64,000 nucleotides of DNA from the NCBI GenBank assembly GCA_027021335.1, contig JALUUO010000005.1:1-64000 (forward strand), written 5' to 3'. Below are positions 1 to 9,214 of this stretch, in pieces. The notes beneath the pieces were generated by a model. That model searched no databases and was not told where the DNA came from. It worked only from the letters and a program-made list of their open reading frames with translations. The position numbers were made by a program, and so were the translations under genes. Every line of letters begins with the position of its first letter. Positions within the stretch are counted from its first letter, which is position 1. The DNA is from Nitrospirota bacterium (GTDB taxonomy: Bacteria > Nitrospirota > Thermodesulfovibrionia > SZUA-242).

Positions 1-109
1 CAGCGCCGCTGTTTGCCAGATAAATATCACAATTTTCATCAATCAACGCTCTCTTAATCGACGAAAGAACATCAGGTTCATCATCCACCAAAAGTATCGA
101 ATTTCTCAT
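1..109 (-). CDS. Response regulator receiver domain, truncated by window edge
   Basis: Reverse-strand translation MRNSILLVDDEPDVLSSIKRALIDENCDIYLANSGA; canonical receiver N-terminus; ATG at 109; runs off window. Confidence 0.8.
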   Translation of the reverse strand, partial: MRNSILLVDDEPDVLSSIKRALIDENCDIYLANSGA

Positions 110-132
110 TTTACCAGTCTCCTTTGTTTTTA

Positions 133-1467
133 TCAGCTTGCTTCGTTTCTAGCCCAGACAAAAACCCCACTACTGGACGGATCAAGCCGGTAATACCGTT
201 TCAATGCCTGAATATTCTTGTCGTCAAGCTTGGTGCCCTTTCTAAGCAGCAGAAGACCTGTGCCGCTGCGCGCATCTTTTGAAAGAATCATTCCGGGCTG
301 AAGATCCTTATCCGCCATCTCGACTTCAACCAGATCAAGTCTCGGCATACCGCCGGAATAGAGTTTTTTTACGGATTTTTCAATAAAAGGATAAACTTTT
401 GGATCAAACCTTCGGCCGAGTTCCTTCCTTGCTTTGCCCAGGGCGAACTCCACTGCATCATCATCCCAGTAATTGGAGATAGTTCTGTCAATGAAATCCG
501 CCATAGCTATGATCATAGCTCCGGCAGGAATCTCCTGCAAACCCTTCAATCTGTCAGGAAACCCCTCTCCATTGAACCACTCGTGGTGGTGCCTTACCAG
601 AATTCCGGCAGATCTTAAATCCTCTATTGAATCGATGGCTGTTTGGCCTCTGATCGGATGCAGCTTGTACTCAGCCAACTCTTCTAAATTCATTTGCTCG
701 GGATCTTTCTGAAGAAGCGAGTCTGATATACCTATTTTACCAATATCATGCAGCAACGCCGCCACGTTAATGTCCTCTATATCCTTATCCGGCAATTCCA
801 TCGCCTTGGCCACGTTGATGGCGATTTCAGCCACATTTTTTGAATGGCTTTGTGCTCTTTTGTCACGAAGCTCCATAAGTCCTGAAAATGCGGCGATGGA
901 ATTATCAAAATTCTTTTTAAGACTCTCATTAAGCCGGCCTAGTTCATTATTCTTTTTCTGTATTTCGATTGTCTGCTTCTGCACATCGTACTCGAGTTGT
1001 GCGTTCCAACGCTGTAACTGTTCATTCTGCTTTTTTACTGTTTCTGTAAGTTCCTGATTCTCCTTTTTAAGAAGGTATATGTCGACAGCCTCTTTTATGG
1101 ACCGAACAAGGTCCTCATCCGTCCATGGCTTTGTTATATACTTGTATGCGCCTCCCTTGTTTATCGCGTTTACGGCCACATTCACATCGGCATAGCCGGT
1201 AAGCACAATCCGCATAGCCTGCGGCGTTATATTTTTAGCCTTCTCAAGAAACTCAACCCCTGAAAGACCAGGCATCCTCTGATCTGAGACAATAAGCCCT
1301 ATGTTGCTGGTCTTCCGTAAAATTTCCAGGCCTTTTTCACCGGAATCAGCGGTTACAATACCAAAGGGCTCGTCCATAAACAGCCGTTTTAGAGACCTTA
1401 GTATATTCTCCTCATCATCAACAAAAAGCACCTGTACAGGTCTCTCGTTTTCCGGCTTATCATCCAT
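133..1467 (-). CDS. Response regulator with C-terminal HD/HD-GYP-like phosphodiesterase domain
   Basis: Receiver motif VLFVDDEENILRSLKR, SDQRMPG, KPW; HD motif LLHDIGKIG; degenerate GYP (HHHEWFNGEGFPDRLKG). Start moved to MDDKPENE. Confidence 0.88.
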   Translation of the reverse strand: MDDKPENERPVQVLFVDDEENILRSLKRLFMDEPFGIVTADSGEKGLEILRKTSNIGLIVSDQRMPGLSGVEFLEKAKNITPQAMRIVLTGYADVNVAVNAINKGGAYKYITKPWTDEDLVRSIKEAVDIYLLKKENQELTETVKKQNEQLQRWNAQLEYDVQKQTIEIQKKNNELGRLNESLKKNFDNSIAAFSGLMELRDKRAQSHSKNVAEIAINVAKAMELPDKDIEDINVAALLHDIGKIGISDSLLQKDPEQMNLEELAEYKLHPIRGQTAIDSIEDLRSAGILVRHHHEWFNGEGFPDRLKGLQEIPAGAMIIAMADFIDRTISNYWDDDAVEFALGKARKELGRRFDPKVYPFIEKSVKKLYSGGMPRLDLVEVEMADKDLQPGMILSKDARSGTGLLLLRKGTKLDDKNIQALKRYYRLDPSSSGVFVWARNEAS

Positions 1468-1478
1468 TCTATTTCTCC

Positions 1479-2300
1479 TTAACAACGTTCACAAAAAACC
1501 AGGATAACTCCTTCTTGTCCGTCGTCGTGTTTCATCAAAATACCCTTGATTTCAACCTCGGTTCCTGCTATCTCAAGTTTTCCTGAGAGATGTTTCTCTT
1601 CACCAACCCTTTCGATAAAATCATTCATCTCTTTTGTGAAAGCATTAATCCTGTCATTGCCGATTATACTTGGCTGGTCCCGGCTTAGCAGTTCTATGCC
1701 CTTCCGGTTACACTGGACGATCAAACCATCTGAATCTATACCTACCACGGCAATCGGAAGGGCGTCAAGGATGTTCTGGGAACGGGCGAGAACCTTGTTC
1801 TGAAACATAAGTTCCGAAGTTCTATCCAAAACCATCTTTTCGAGATTATTATTTAATTTTTCCAGCTCAATATTTCTTTCGGCAATATCTCTGGTAAGCT
1901 GCTGATTTTTCTGAGCGAGAAAATACCGTTCAATTGCATTTGATATTGTGCCTTTCAGTTCATCATCGTTCCATGGCTTTGGGATGAACTTATATATTCG
2001 ACCTTCGTTTATGGCCGAGACCACTGCTCCGGTGTCGGCATATCCAGATAGCACGATTCTTACAGTATCAGGCCAACGCTCATAGACTTTTCGTAGAAAG
2101 TCCACCCCGTTTATCCCGGGCATTCGATAGTCTGATATCACCAGGTGAATAAGCGGCTCTTTTTCAAGAATATCCAGTCCTTTTTCTCCAGATGTAACTG
2201 TAATGATCTCGTAGTCTTCATCAAGAAAAACCCGTTCCAGGGACTTAAGAACATTTTTCTCGTCATCTACAAAAAGAATCCTCACCCGTTCTTCCATCAT
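1479..2300 (-). CDS. Response regulator with PAS-like C-terminal region
   Basis: ILFVDDEKNVLKSLERVF, SDYRMPGINGVDFL, PKPW; coiled coil then PAS-like segment. Confidence 0.85.
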   Translation of the reverse strand: MMEERVRILFVDDEKNVLKSLERVFLDEDYEIITVTSGEKGLDILEKEPLIHLVISDYRMPGINGVDFLRKVYERWPDTVRIVLSGYADTGAVVSAINEGRIYKFIPKPWNDDELKGTISNAIERYFLAQKNQQLTRDIAERNIELEKLNNNLEKMVLDRTSELMFQNKVLARSQNILDALPIAVVGIDSDGLIVQCNRKGIELLSRDQPSIIGNDRINAFTKEMNDFIERVGEEKHLSGKLEIAGTEVEIKGILMKHDDGQEGVILVFCERC

Positions 2301-2313
2301 GTATTTCCTTCCC

Positions 2314-5268
2314 TTATTCGTCCTTAACCGGCAGTCTCACAGTAAACGTTGTGCCTGCTCCAACCTCACTTTCGACAAAAATATCGCCGTCATGTTTTTT
2401 AACGATGTCATAGGTGATACTAAGGCCCAACCCCGTCCCTTTGCCAACTTCCTTTGTGGTGAAAAAAGGCTCAAATATTTTATTTAACTCGTCATTCGGA
2501 ATTCCGTGGCCGGTGTCCGAGACAGATGCAAAAATAAAACCGTCCTCTTGCCAGGTCTTTATTGTTATATTTCCATGTTTTTCTATTGCGTGAGCTGCGT
2601 TTACAAGGAGATTCATGAAGACCTGGTTAAGCTGTTGCGGGTAACACTTGATGGGAGTAAGTTCGCCATACTCTTTGGTTAGTCTGGCTTTGTACTTCAA
2701 CTCGTTCCATACAATGGTTATAGTACTCTCAATGCACTCGTTTATATCCACATACTTCTTTTCTGCTTCGTCCACTCTGGAAAAGCTTTTAAGATTCTGT
2801 ACTATTATCCTTACCCTGTCAGCTCCATCAAGGGATTCATTTATCAGATCTTTTATATCCTTCACTATATAATCAAGTTTAAGTTTTTTCCTGACGCCAT
2901 TTAACTCTTCAATTTTTTCTACGGCTTTAAGCGACTCCAATGCCCCTGACTGGACGTCTATGAACTCGACCAACCTATTCACATATTTATCCAGGGTACC
3001 TATGTTGCTCGATATGAAGCCCATGGGATTATTGATTTCATGCGCAACACCTGCTGCCAGCTGGCCGATAGAAGCCATCTTATCCTGTTGCAGAATCTGG
3101 GTCTGCGTAGCTTTGAGTTTTTCGTAGGCATCTTCGAGCTCCTTATTTTTTGACTCAAGAATATTCATCATATTATTAAATTGATCGCCTAGTTGGTATA
3201 TTGGATCAAAGTCGGCCTGCCTCAACTCAGGTTTCGCATACCTGACACTGAAATCTTTTTCACCCGCAACCTGTTGTATCAGAAAGGATATTTCACTAAG
3301 AGCCTTTTGAAGTTTTTCCCTGTTTTTATCTGTTGCGATATTTTTCTGTTCAAGTTCCTCCATTACAAGTTTCAACTTTGTGGAATCATGAATGGTTATC
3401 ACAGTGCCGGAGAGCTCATAACCAGCGGACTTTGTATAAGGATATGACTTAAATACAAACCACTTTCCCGTATTTTCGTGAAAAATTTCGGTCCCCTGCG
3501 GGTTGAAGACATCCGGATTCATTCCATGTTCACGAAACAACCGTTCCCATTGCTTACCAAGAATATTATCGTATGTTTTCCCTATGAAACTTTTCACGGC
3601 ATTATTAAACCTTTTTATTCTGCCATCGCCGTCTACAAGAACAACCATATCGCCCATAGAGTCCATGGTTCGCTCCCATTCTCCCTTGGCGATCTCGACA
3701 TGTTTGAATAACGCATACAACTCCTCATGTTTTTCGTTAAGCTCTGCCTGTTGTGCCCGAAGCTTATTTTCGATCCGTTTATGTTCAGTTATATCATGCG
3801 CAATCATCACAGCGCCAAAGTAGGCATCCCCCTTTTTTATGGATGAAGCCGTAATCTCGAAGTCCATGTTTTTGTAATTTATTTCACTGCGATGCAGTGT
3901 TTTGTTTCCTTCTTTGAATTCCTGGAGGAGCTTCTGAACTTTCTTGAGTGTGGACCCCTTATGGAAATGTACAACCGATTTGCCTGCAACATCTGAAGTT
4001 TTTACTCCAAAAAGATCTTCGGCATATTTGTTTAGGATTACAACATTGTCGTTTCCATCAGAAAGAGCGATAGCGTCATTAATACCGTTTATTAACGACT
4101 CAAGGCGGGATTTGTCTGTGAGCACTTCGCGCCGGGACTCTACGATGTGAGCAGCCATCTTGTTAAAAGAATCGGCAAGTTCCCCGATTTCGTCTTTTGA
4201 GTCTACTGGGACACGAACAGAAAAATCTCCATGGACGAGATTTTGTGTAAGCCGGGAAAGGGTAACCACTGGATTTATAATTTTTTTAGCAAAGAAGTAA
4301 GCAAGTAGAAATGCAAGGAACTCGATGATTACTCCGAACAAGGCAGTACGGTTTCTTAACACCATAACAGGCGCGAATGCCTCTTTCTTGCCAACCTCAA
4401 CCAGCAGAGTCCAGCCTGTGCCGGACAGGCACATGGATGCGCCTATCACCTCATCGCCGCTGTGATTCCTGTAAAACGATGTGATTTCCCTACCAGCGCC
4501 GCACTCACGCACAGGTAATGTATCAACCCTTTGTTTCATGACTTCACCGCCGGCCCATGAAGGTGTGACCAGAAGCTTTTCCTTGTTTACAAGGTAGATG
4601 TCAAGGGTTTTCCCCCTACCGTGATTGCCGCTCATCGCGCCTTTTTCTATCTGATACTCTCCGGAGAGTATCTTATCCAGCTCACCGGTATCATAGTAAT
4701 TGACAATAACGCCCAGAAAAGCCTTGTTTTCTCTGCCCATGAGTGGCGCGGAGACGGCAATCTTGTACGGACGTTCCGAACCGGCAAAGTGCGGCGAATC
4801 ATGCACGTCACCCATGTAAATGCCTTTTCTGCCCTGCACAAAATATTCATCCCTTGACTCGTCCTTTCCGATCTCGCTCTCATCGGTCGCAGCGATCACC
4901 TTGCCGATCGAGTTGATAACCAGGATCAGATCAACAGTTTCGTCCAGGGGCATCTTGTTCAGCCTTAGATGTGAATTCAAGGATTTTTGAAGTTCCATAA
5001 AGCGCGAATTTTCCGCGTCATAATTCTGCATCGCCTCAACGGTATCAAGCATGAAACCGTCGGAGGAGAAATCCATGGCCCTGCCTTTGATATCTTCGAA
5101 AAAGCTGTAAATATGCCCCTCTTTGGCTTCCGCCACAAGAGCCATATGTTTAAGTGTATGCTCTTGTATCGCCGCTTTACCTGATGAGTAGCTCAGGTAG
5201 CCCAGCGTAATAATCGGAATAAAAACCAGAGCCAAAAAAGATGTTATAAATTTAGCCGTAAGTTTCAT
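2314..5268 (-). CDS. Sensor histidine kinase (extracellular Cache-like sensor, HAMP, PAS repeats, HisKA/HATPase)
   Basis: N-terminal TM; HAMP (INPVVTLSRLTQNL...DEIGELADSFN); GVAHEINNPMGFI H-box; DTGHGIPNDELNKIFEPFFTTK and GTGLGLSI. Confidence 0.93.
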   Translation of the reverse strand: MKLTAKFITSFLALVFIPIITLGYLSYSSGKAAIQEHTLKHMALVAEAKEGHIYSFFEDIKGRAMDFSSDGFMLDTVEAMQNYDAENSRFMELQKSLNSHLRLNKMPLDETVDLILVINSIGKVIAATDESEIGKDESRDEYFVQGRKGIYMGDVHDSPHFAGSERPYKIAVSAPLMGRENKAFLGVIVNYYDTGELDKILSGEYQIEKGAMSGNHGRGKTLDIYLVNKEKLLVTPSWAGGEVMKQRVDTLPVRECGAGREITSFYRNHSGDEVIGASMCLSGTGWTLLVEVGKKEAFAPVMVLRNRTALFGVIIEFLAFLLAYFFAKKIINPVVTLSRLTQNLVHGDFSVRVPVDSKDEIGELADSFNKMAAHIVESRREVLTDKSRLESLINGINDAIALSDGNDNVVILNKYAEDLFGVKTSDVAGKSVVHFHKGSTLKKVQKLLQEFKEGNKTLHRSEINYKNMDFEITASSIKKGDAYFGAVMIAHDITEHKRIENKLRAQQAELNEKHEELYALFKHVEIAKGEWERTMDSMGDMVVLVDGDGRIKRFNNAVKSFIGKTYDNILGKQWERLFREHGMNPDVFNPQGTEIFHENTGKWFVFKSYPYTKSAGYELSGTVITIHDSTKLKLVMEELEQKNIATDKNREKLQKALSEISFLIQQVAGEKDFSVRYAKPELRQADFDPIYQLGDQFNNMMNILESKNKELEDAYEKLKATQTQILQQDKMASIGQLAAGVAHEINNPMGFISSNIGTLDKYVNRLVEFIDVQSGALESLKAVEKIEELNGVRKKLKLDYIVKDIKDLINESLDGADRVRIIVQNLKSFSRVDEAEKKYVDINECIESTITIVWNELKYKARLTKEYGELTPIKCYPQQLNQVFMNLLVNAAHAIEKHGNITIKTWQEDGFIFASVSDTGHGIPNDELNKIFEPFFTTKEVGKGTGLGLSITYDIVKKHDGDIFVESEVGAGTTFTVRLPVKDE

Positions 5269-5438
5269 GTCTATGCTTGAAAAAGATTCCGAACTCTATT
5301 TCTTCTAACTTATTTCTTCGGTTTATGATGGTCTTCCCTAAAGAATCGCCCACGTATGGCAGAAAAGAACAAGCAGAGTAATAACGAAATGTCAGCTATA
5401 CATTTATAAGTCCGGCAATAGCAGGCGCCAGAAACCCT

Positions 5439-7934
5439 ATGCTCACCTTCAGATCACTGACCACAAAATATATTTTAATAGGTCTTATCTTCTTAGGAAT
5501 TATTGGATCCTACATATCCATATCAACCTGGTTCACAAAGCAGATACAGGATGACGCAAGAAGAATAAACCTTGCCGGAACTGAAAGGATGCGCAGCTTT
5601 GAAATCGCATGGCTGATGAATGAGGCTGAAAGAGAGACGGACAAGGAACGGGTAAGTACTCTGAACTATTTCATATCAGAGAAAATCTTAGAATTCGAAG
5701 AGGCTCTCTACGCATTGAAGAATGGGAGTCCAAAGTATCGAGTCAACCCGCCAATACGAAAGGATGAACATGTGGTCTCTCAACTTAACAAGCTTATTGA
5801 GACATGGGAGGTTAGTATCAAACCACTGATTATGGAAGCCGTTAAAAAGGTTGAGCTTGAGCAAACATTTCCGCTTGAAGAATACAATCTTACTATTCTT
5901 AATTATGTTGATGACATTGACAGTTTTGTCGCCCATCTTTTAAGCGATTACGAAAGAGATTCGATCCGTTACAAACGTCTCCGCATCGGCGTAATGTTTT
6001 TATCTGTTATCTCATTTATTTTACTTCTGTTTTTTATAAGGCAGACTCTTGTCAAACCCGTCTTGCTCTTAAGAAATGCGGCAAAAGAGATCGAGAAAGG
6101 TAATTTTGGGGTGAGGGTCGATCCGGGAAGCAAGGATGAGATAGGAGAACTCGGCAATGCATTTAACAATATGGCCAGGACACTGAGATCCCTCTTCGAT
6201 GATAAAGCAAAGAGGATGGAGAGTATTGCCGTCCTTGCCTCATTTCCGGAAAAAAACCCTCACCCTGTACTGGAGTGCGATCATGACCTCAGAATTACCT
6301 ATATTAACCCGGTAGCGCTGAATTTTATAAAAGAGATGGGGATAAAAGGCACTGAAATCATGCCGGCCGATCTATCCGAAATAGTAAGAGCTTTAGAGGC
6401 AGAGGGGAAGGAAAGCACGTATGCTGAAGTGGATATAGGCTGTACTGTTCTAGGTGAGTATATCCACCTTATTTCCGAGAAGAAGGCCGTCAGGATCTAC
6501 GCCTATGATATTACTGAACGCAAACTGGCGGAAAAGGCGTTGAAGAAGCACAGTGAAGAGATGATGGCACTTGTTGATGCTTCTAACGTTATTGCCGCAG
6601 CATCTATTACGGACAACGTTTATGATGCCATATGTAATATAGTGGTTCGGAATTTCGAATTGAAGATGGCATGGCTGGGCTTTATTCAGGAAGAAAGCTA
6701 TGATGTAAAACCTGTTGCGCACGCAGGCTTTGAGGATGAATATTTATCCAGCATAACAGTTAGATGGGATGATTCTCCGGCAGGAATGGGGCCGACAGGT
6801 ATGGCTGTAAAAACAGAAAGTCCACAAGCGATGAATAGTATTACCACAGACCCCCTGTATGCTCCCTGGAAGGAGGAGGCAATGGATAGGGGTTACAAGT
6901 CTTCGATGGCTGTGCCGCTTCTGTCTTCAGAGCCTCACGTAATAGGTGTGCTTAATGTTTACAGCGATAAAGAGCAGTTCTTCACAAAAGACAGAATAAG
7001 CCTGTTCCAGGTCTTGGGCAATCAGATCGCCACCGCTATCGAGAATGTAAGACTGGTGGAAGGACTCGAGGAAAAGGTGAAGAAAAGGACTGCAGAACTT
7101 GAGCTGGCAAAAGTGGCTGCAGAAGCCGCAAACAGAACCAAAAGCGAGTTTTTGGCAAATATGTCGCACGAATTAAGAACGCCTCTTAACGCGATCATAG
7201 GTTTTTCCGATCTTATGCTTCAAGGTATAGCAGGCGAACTTTCAGAGAAACAGGTGAGATATATTAAAGATATATCCGAAGGCGGTGCTCACCTTCTTTC
7301 GGTGATAAATGATATTCTTGACCTAAGCAAAATAGAGGCTAAAAAACTACACATTAAACATTCCTCTGTGGATGTAAGAGAACTTATTGATAGAAGCCTT
7401 CTGTTTATCAGGGAAAAGGTTTTAAAGCAGAACCTGAAGGTAGAGGTGGAAGTGGACGAAGAAGTTGATTTTTTTGAAGGAGATCCCAAAAGGCTGAAAC
7501 AGGCTCTGATCAACCTGCTCAGCAATGCGGCTAAATTCACGCCTGACAATGGAACAATAAGTATAAGAGCCGGCATTGTTCACGGCCAGGAACTCCAGGC
7601 TCAACGAGACTTAAGAAACAAAGAAGATTTCATCCAGTTCAGTATCGAAGATACAGGTATCGGTATCTCTAAAGATAACCTTAGCAAGATTTTCAGACCC
7701 TTTGAACAGATTGAAAGTTCTTATAGTAAAAAATATAAGGGCACAGGGCTTGGTCTTGCCCTTTGTAAAAAAATCGTCGAGGCACATGGTGGCAAGATAT
7801 GGGCAGTAAGCGAACCCGGTAAAGGCAGTGAGTTTATTTTCAGGCTCCCTCTGAGGGGGATTGTAAGAAAAAAGGGAGATAATAATGGAAAAGATGATCC
7901 TAAAGGAGAAAACCCCAACTATTCTTATAGTTGA
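5439..7934 (+). CDS. Sensor histidine kinase (PilJ-like N-terminus, HAMP, GAF, HisKA/HATPase)
   Basis: [17 protein letters not shown] nitrate/PilJ-like sensor; HAMP; GAF region; [21 protein letters not shown]-box; [18 protein letters not shown]. Confidence 0.93.
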   Translation: MLTFRSLTTKYILIGLIFLGIIGSYISISTWFTKQIQDDARRINLAGTERMRSFEIAWLMNEAERETDKERVSTLNYFISEKILEFEEALYALKNGSPKYRVNPPIRKDEHVVSQLNKLIETWEVSIKPLIMEAVKKVELEQTFPLEEYNLTILNYVDDIDSFVAHLLSDYERDSIRYKRLRIGVMFLSVISFILLLFFIRQTLVKPVLLLRNAAKEIEKGNFGVRVDPGSKDEIGELGNAFNNMARTLRSLFDDKAKRMESIAVLASFPEKNPHPVLECDHDLRITYINPVALNFIKEMGIKGTEIMPADLSEIVRALEAEGKESTYAEVDIGCTVLGEYIHLISEKKAVRIYAYDITERKLAEKALKKHSEEMMALVDASNVIAAASITDNVYDAICNIVVRNFELKMAWLGFIQEESYDVKPVAHAGFEDEYLSSITVRWDDSPAGMGPTGMAVKTESPQAMNSITTDPLYAPWKEEAMDRGYKSSMAVPLLSSEPHVIGVLNVYSDKEQFFTKDRISLFQVLGNQIATAIENVRLVEGLEEKVKKRTAELELAKVAAEAANRTKSEFLANMSHELRTPLNAIIGFSDLMLQGIAGELSEKQVRYIKDISEGGAHLLSVINDILDLSKIEAKKLHIKHSSVDVRELIDRSLLFIREKVLKQNLKVEVEVDEEVDFFEGDPKRLKQALINLLSNAAKFTPDNGTISIRAGIVHGQELQAQRDLRNKEDFIQFSIEDTGIGISKDNLSKIFRPFEQIESSYSKKYKGTGLGLALCKKIVEAHGGKIWAVSEPGKGSEFIFRLPLRGIVRKKGDNNGKDDPKGENPNYSYS

Positions 7935-9021
7935 TGATGAAGAAAAAAACGCAAATCTTTTTAAGGATTTTTGCGAAAACCTGGGGTATAGAACAATTAT
8001 TGCCGGTAATGGGCATGAAGCGGTGGAATACAGCTCCCTGCATATGCCGGACCTCATACTAATGGATGTGATGATGCCGGGTATGAACGGGTTTGATGCG
8101 ACAGAACGGATCAAAGCTCAAAAAAATACGGAACACATACCGATAATCATCTTAACAGCGCTTGATGAAAGAAGTGACAAGCTTACAGGCATATCAAAGG
8201 GAGCAAATGATTTTCTTATAAAACCGGTAGACCTAAAAGAGCTGTCATTGCGTATTAAAAACAATCTTAAAATAAAAGAATACCATGACTTCCTCGAAAA
8301 CCATAATGTAATCCTTGAAGCACAGGTTGCAACCAGAACAAAACACCTGCAGAAGGCGCTTGATCAGCTGGATGATGTGTACCGGAAAGTAAAAGAAGGA
8401 TATATTGAGACCGTTTACCGTCTGACACTTACCTCGGAGTACAAAGACGAAGATACCGGAGTTCATATACGAAGAGTCGGATTTTATACAAAAGAACTTG
8501 CTATCGCTATGGGTATGGATGCGGAATATACGGAAACCATAAATTACGCATCTCCTATGCATGATATCGGAAAGGTAGCTATACCTGACAATATTCTACT
8601 TAAAAAAGAGAGGCTGTCTCCTGAGGAGTTCGAAGTAATGAAGATACATACCACCATAGGTGCTAAAATACTTAGGGGGTCGACATCGCCTTACCTGAAA
8701 ATGTCTGAAGAAATAGCATTAAGTCACCATGAAAGGTGGGATGGAAGCGGGTATCCTGCCGGACTCAAAGGCGAAGAAATACCTATGTCAGGCAGAATAA
8801 TGAATATTGCCGACCAGTATGACGCACTTAGAAGCAAAAGACCTTATAAACCCGGGTTTGACCAGGACACTGTTGTAAGGATAATTACCGAGGGTGATGG
8901 AAGAACAGTGCCGGAACACTTTGATCCGCAAGTTCTCGATGCCTTTAAAAAATCAGCCGAAAAGTTCAGGGAGATTTACGACACTTACAGGGACGACTCT
9001 TATCCGGTTTATCCGCAGTAA
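7885..9021 (+). CDS. Response regulator with HD-GYP domain (RpfG-like)
   Basis: [61 protein letters not shown] agggag upstream; 50-bp out-of-frame overlap with upstream kinase. Confidence 0.93.
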   Translation: MEKMILKEKTPTILIVDDEEKNANLFKDFCENLGYRTIIAGNGHEAVEYSSLHMPDLILMDVMMPGMNGFDATERIKAQKNTEHIPIIILTALDERSDKLTGISKGANDFLIKPVDLKELSLRIKNNLKIKEYHDFLENHNVILEAQVATRTKHLQKALDQLDDVYRKVKEGYIETVYRLTLTSEYKDEDTGVHIRRVGFYTKELAIAMGMDAEYTETINYASPMHDIGKVAIPDNILLKKERLSPEEFEVMKIHTTIGAKILRGSTSPYLKMSEEIALSHHERWDGSGYPAGLKGEEIPMSGRIMNIADQYDALRSKRPYKPGFDQDTVVRIITEGDGRTVPEHFDPQVLDAFKKSAEKFREIYDTYRDDSYPVYPQ

Positions 9022-9077
9022 CTGTAAACTCGATATTTTCGGCGAACGATTCCGGGTCTCGCCCGATCTCCAAAATG

Positions 9078-9109
9078 TCCGGAACCAGAGGTTACGCTCT
9101 GATTCCGGA
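9078..9109. terminator. Imperfect hairpin tccggaaccagag...ctctgattccgga
   Basis: 13-nt arms with one mismatch between convergent genes. Confidence 0.5.
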
Positions 9110-9148
9110 TAAACAGTCCAGGATGTCGTGCAACTAAAACCTGTACAA

Positions 9149-9178
9149 ATAAGGGGCAGACCATGGTCTGCCCCTTAT
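9149..9178. terminator. Bidirectional terminator-like perfect palindrome
   Basis: ataaggggcagaccatggtctgccccttat, 30-bp perfect inverted repeat between convergent genes. Confidence 0.7.
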
Positions 9179-9214
9179 AAACTAACTGCCTTTTACCTGA
9201 TTATATAGTTATTA

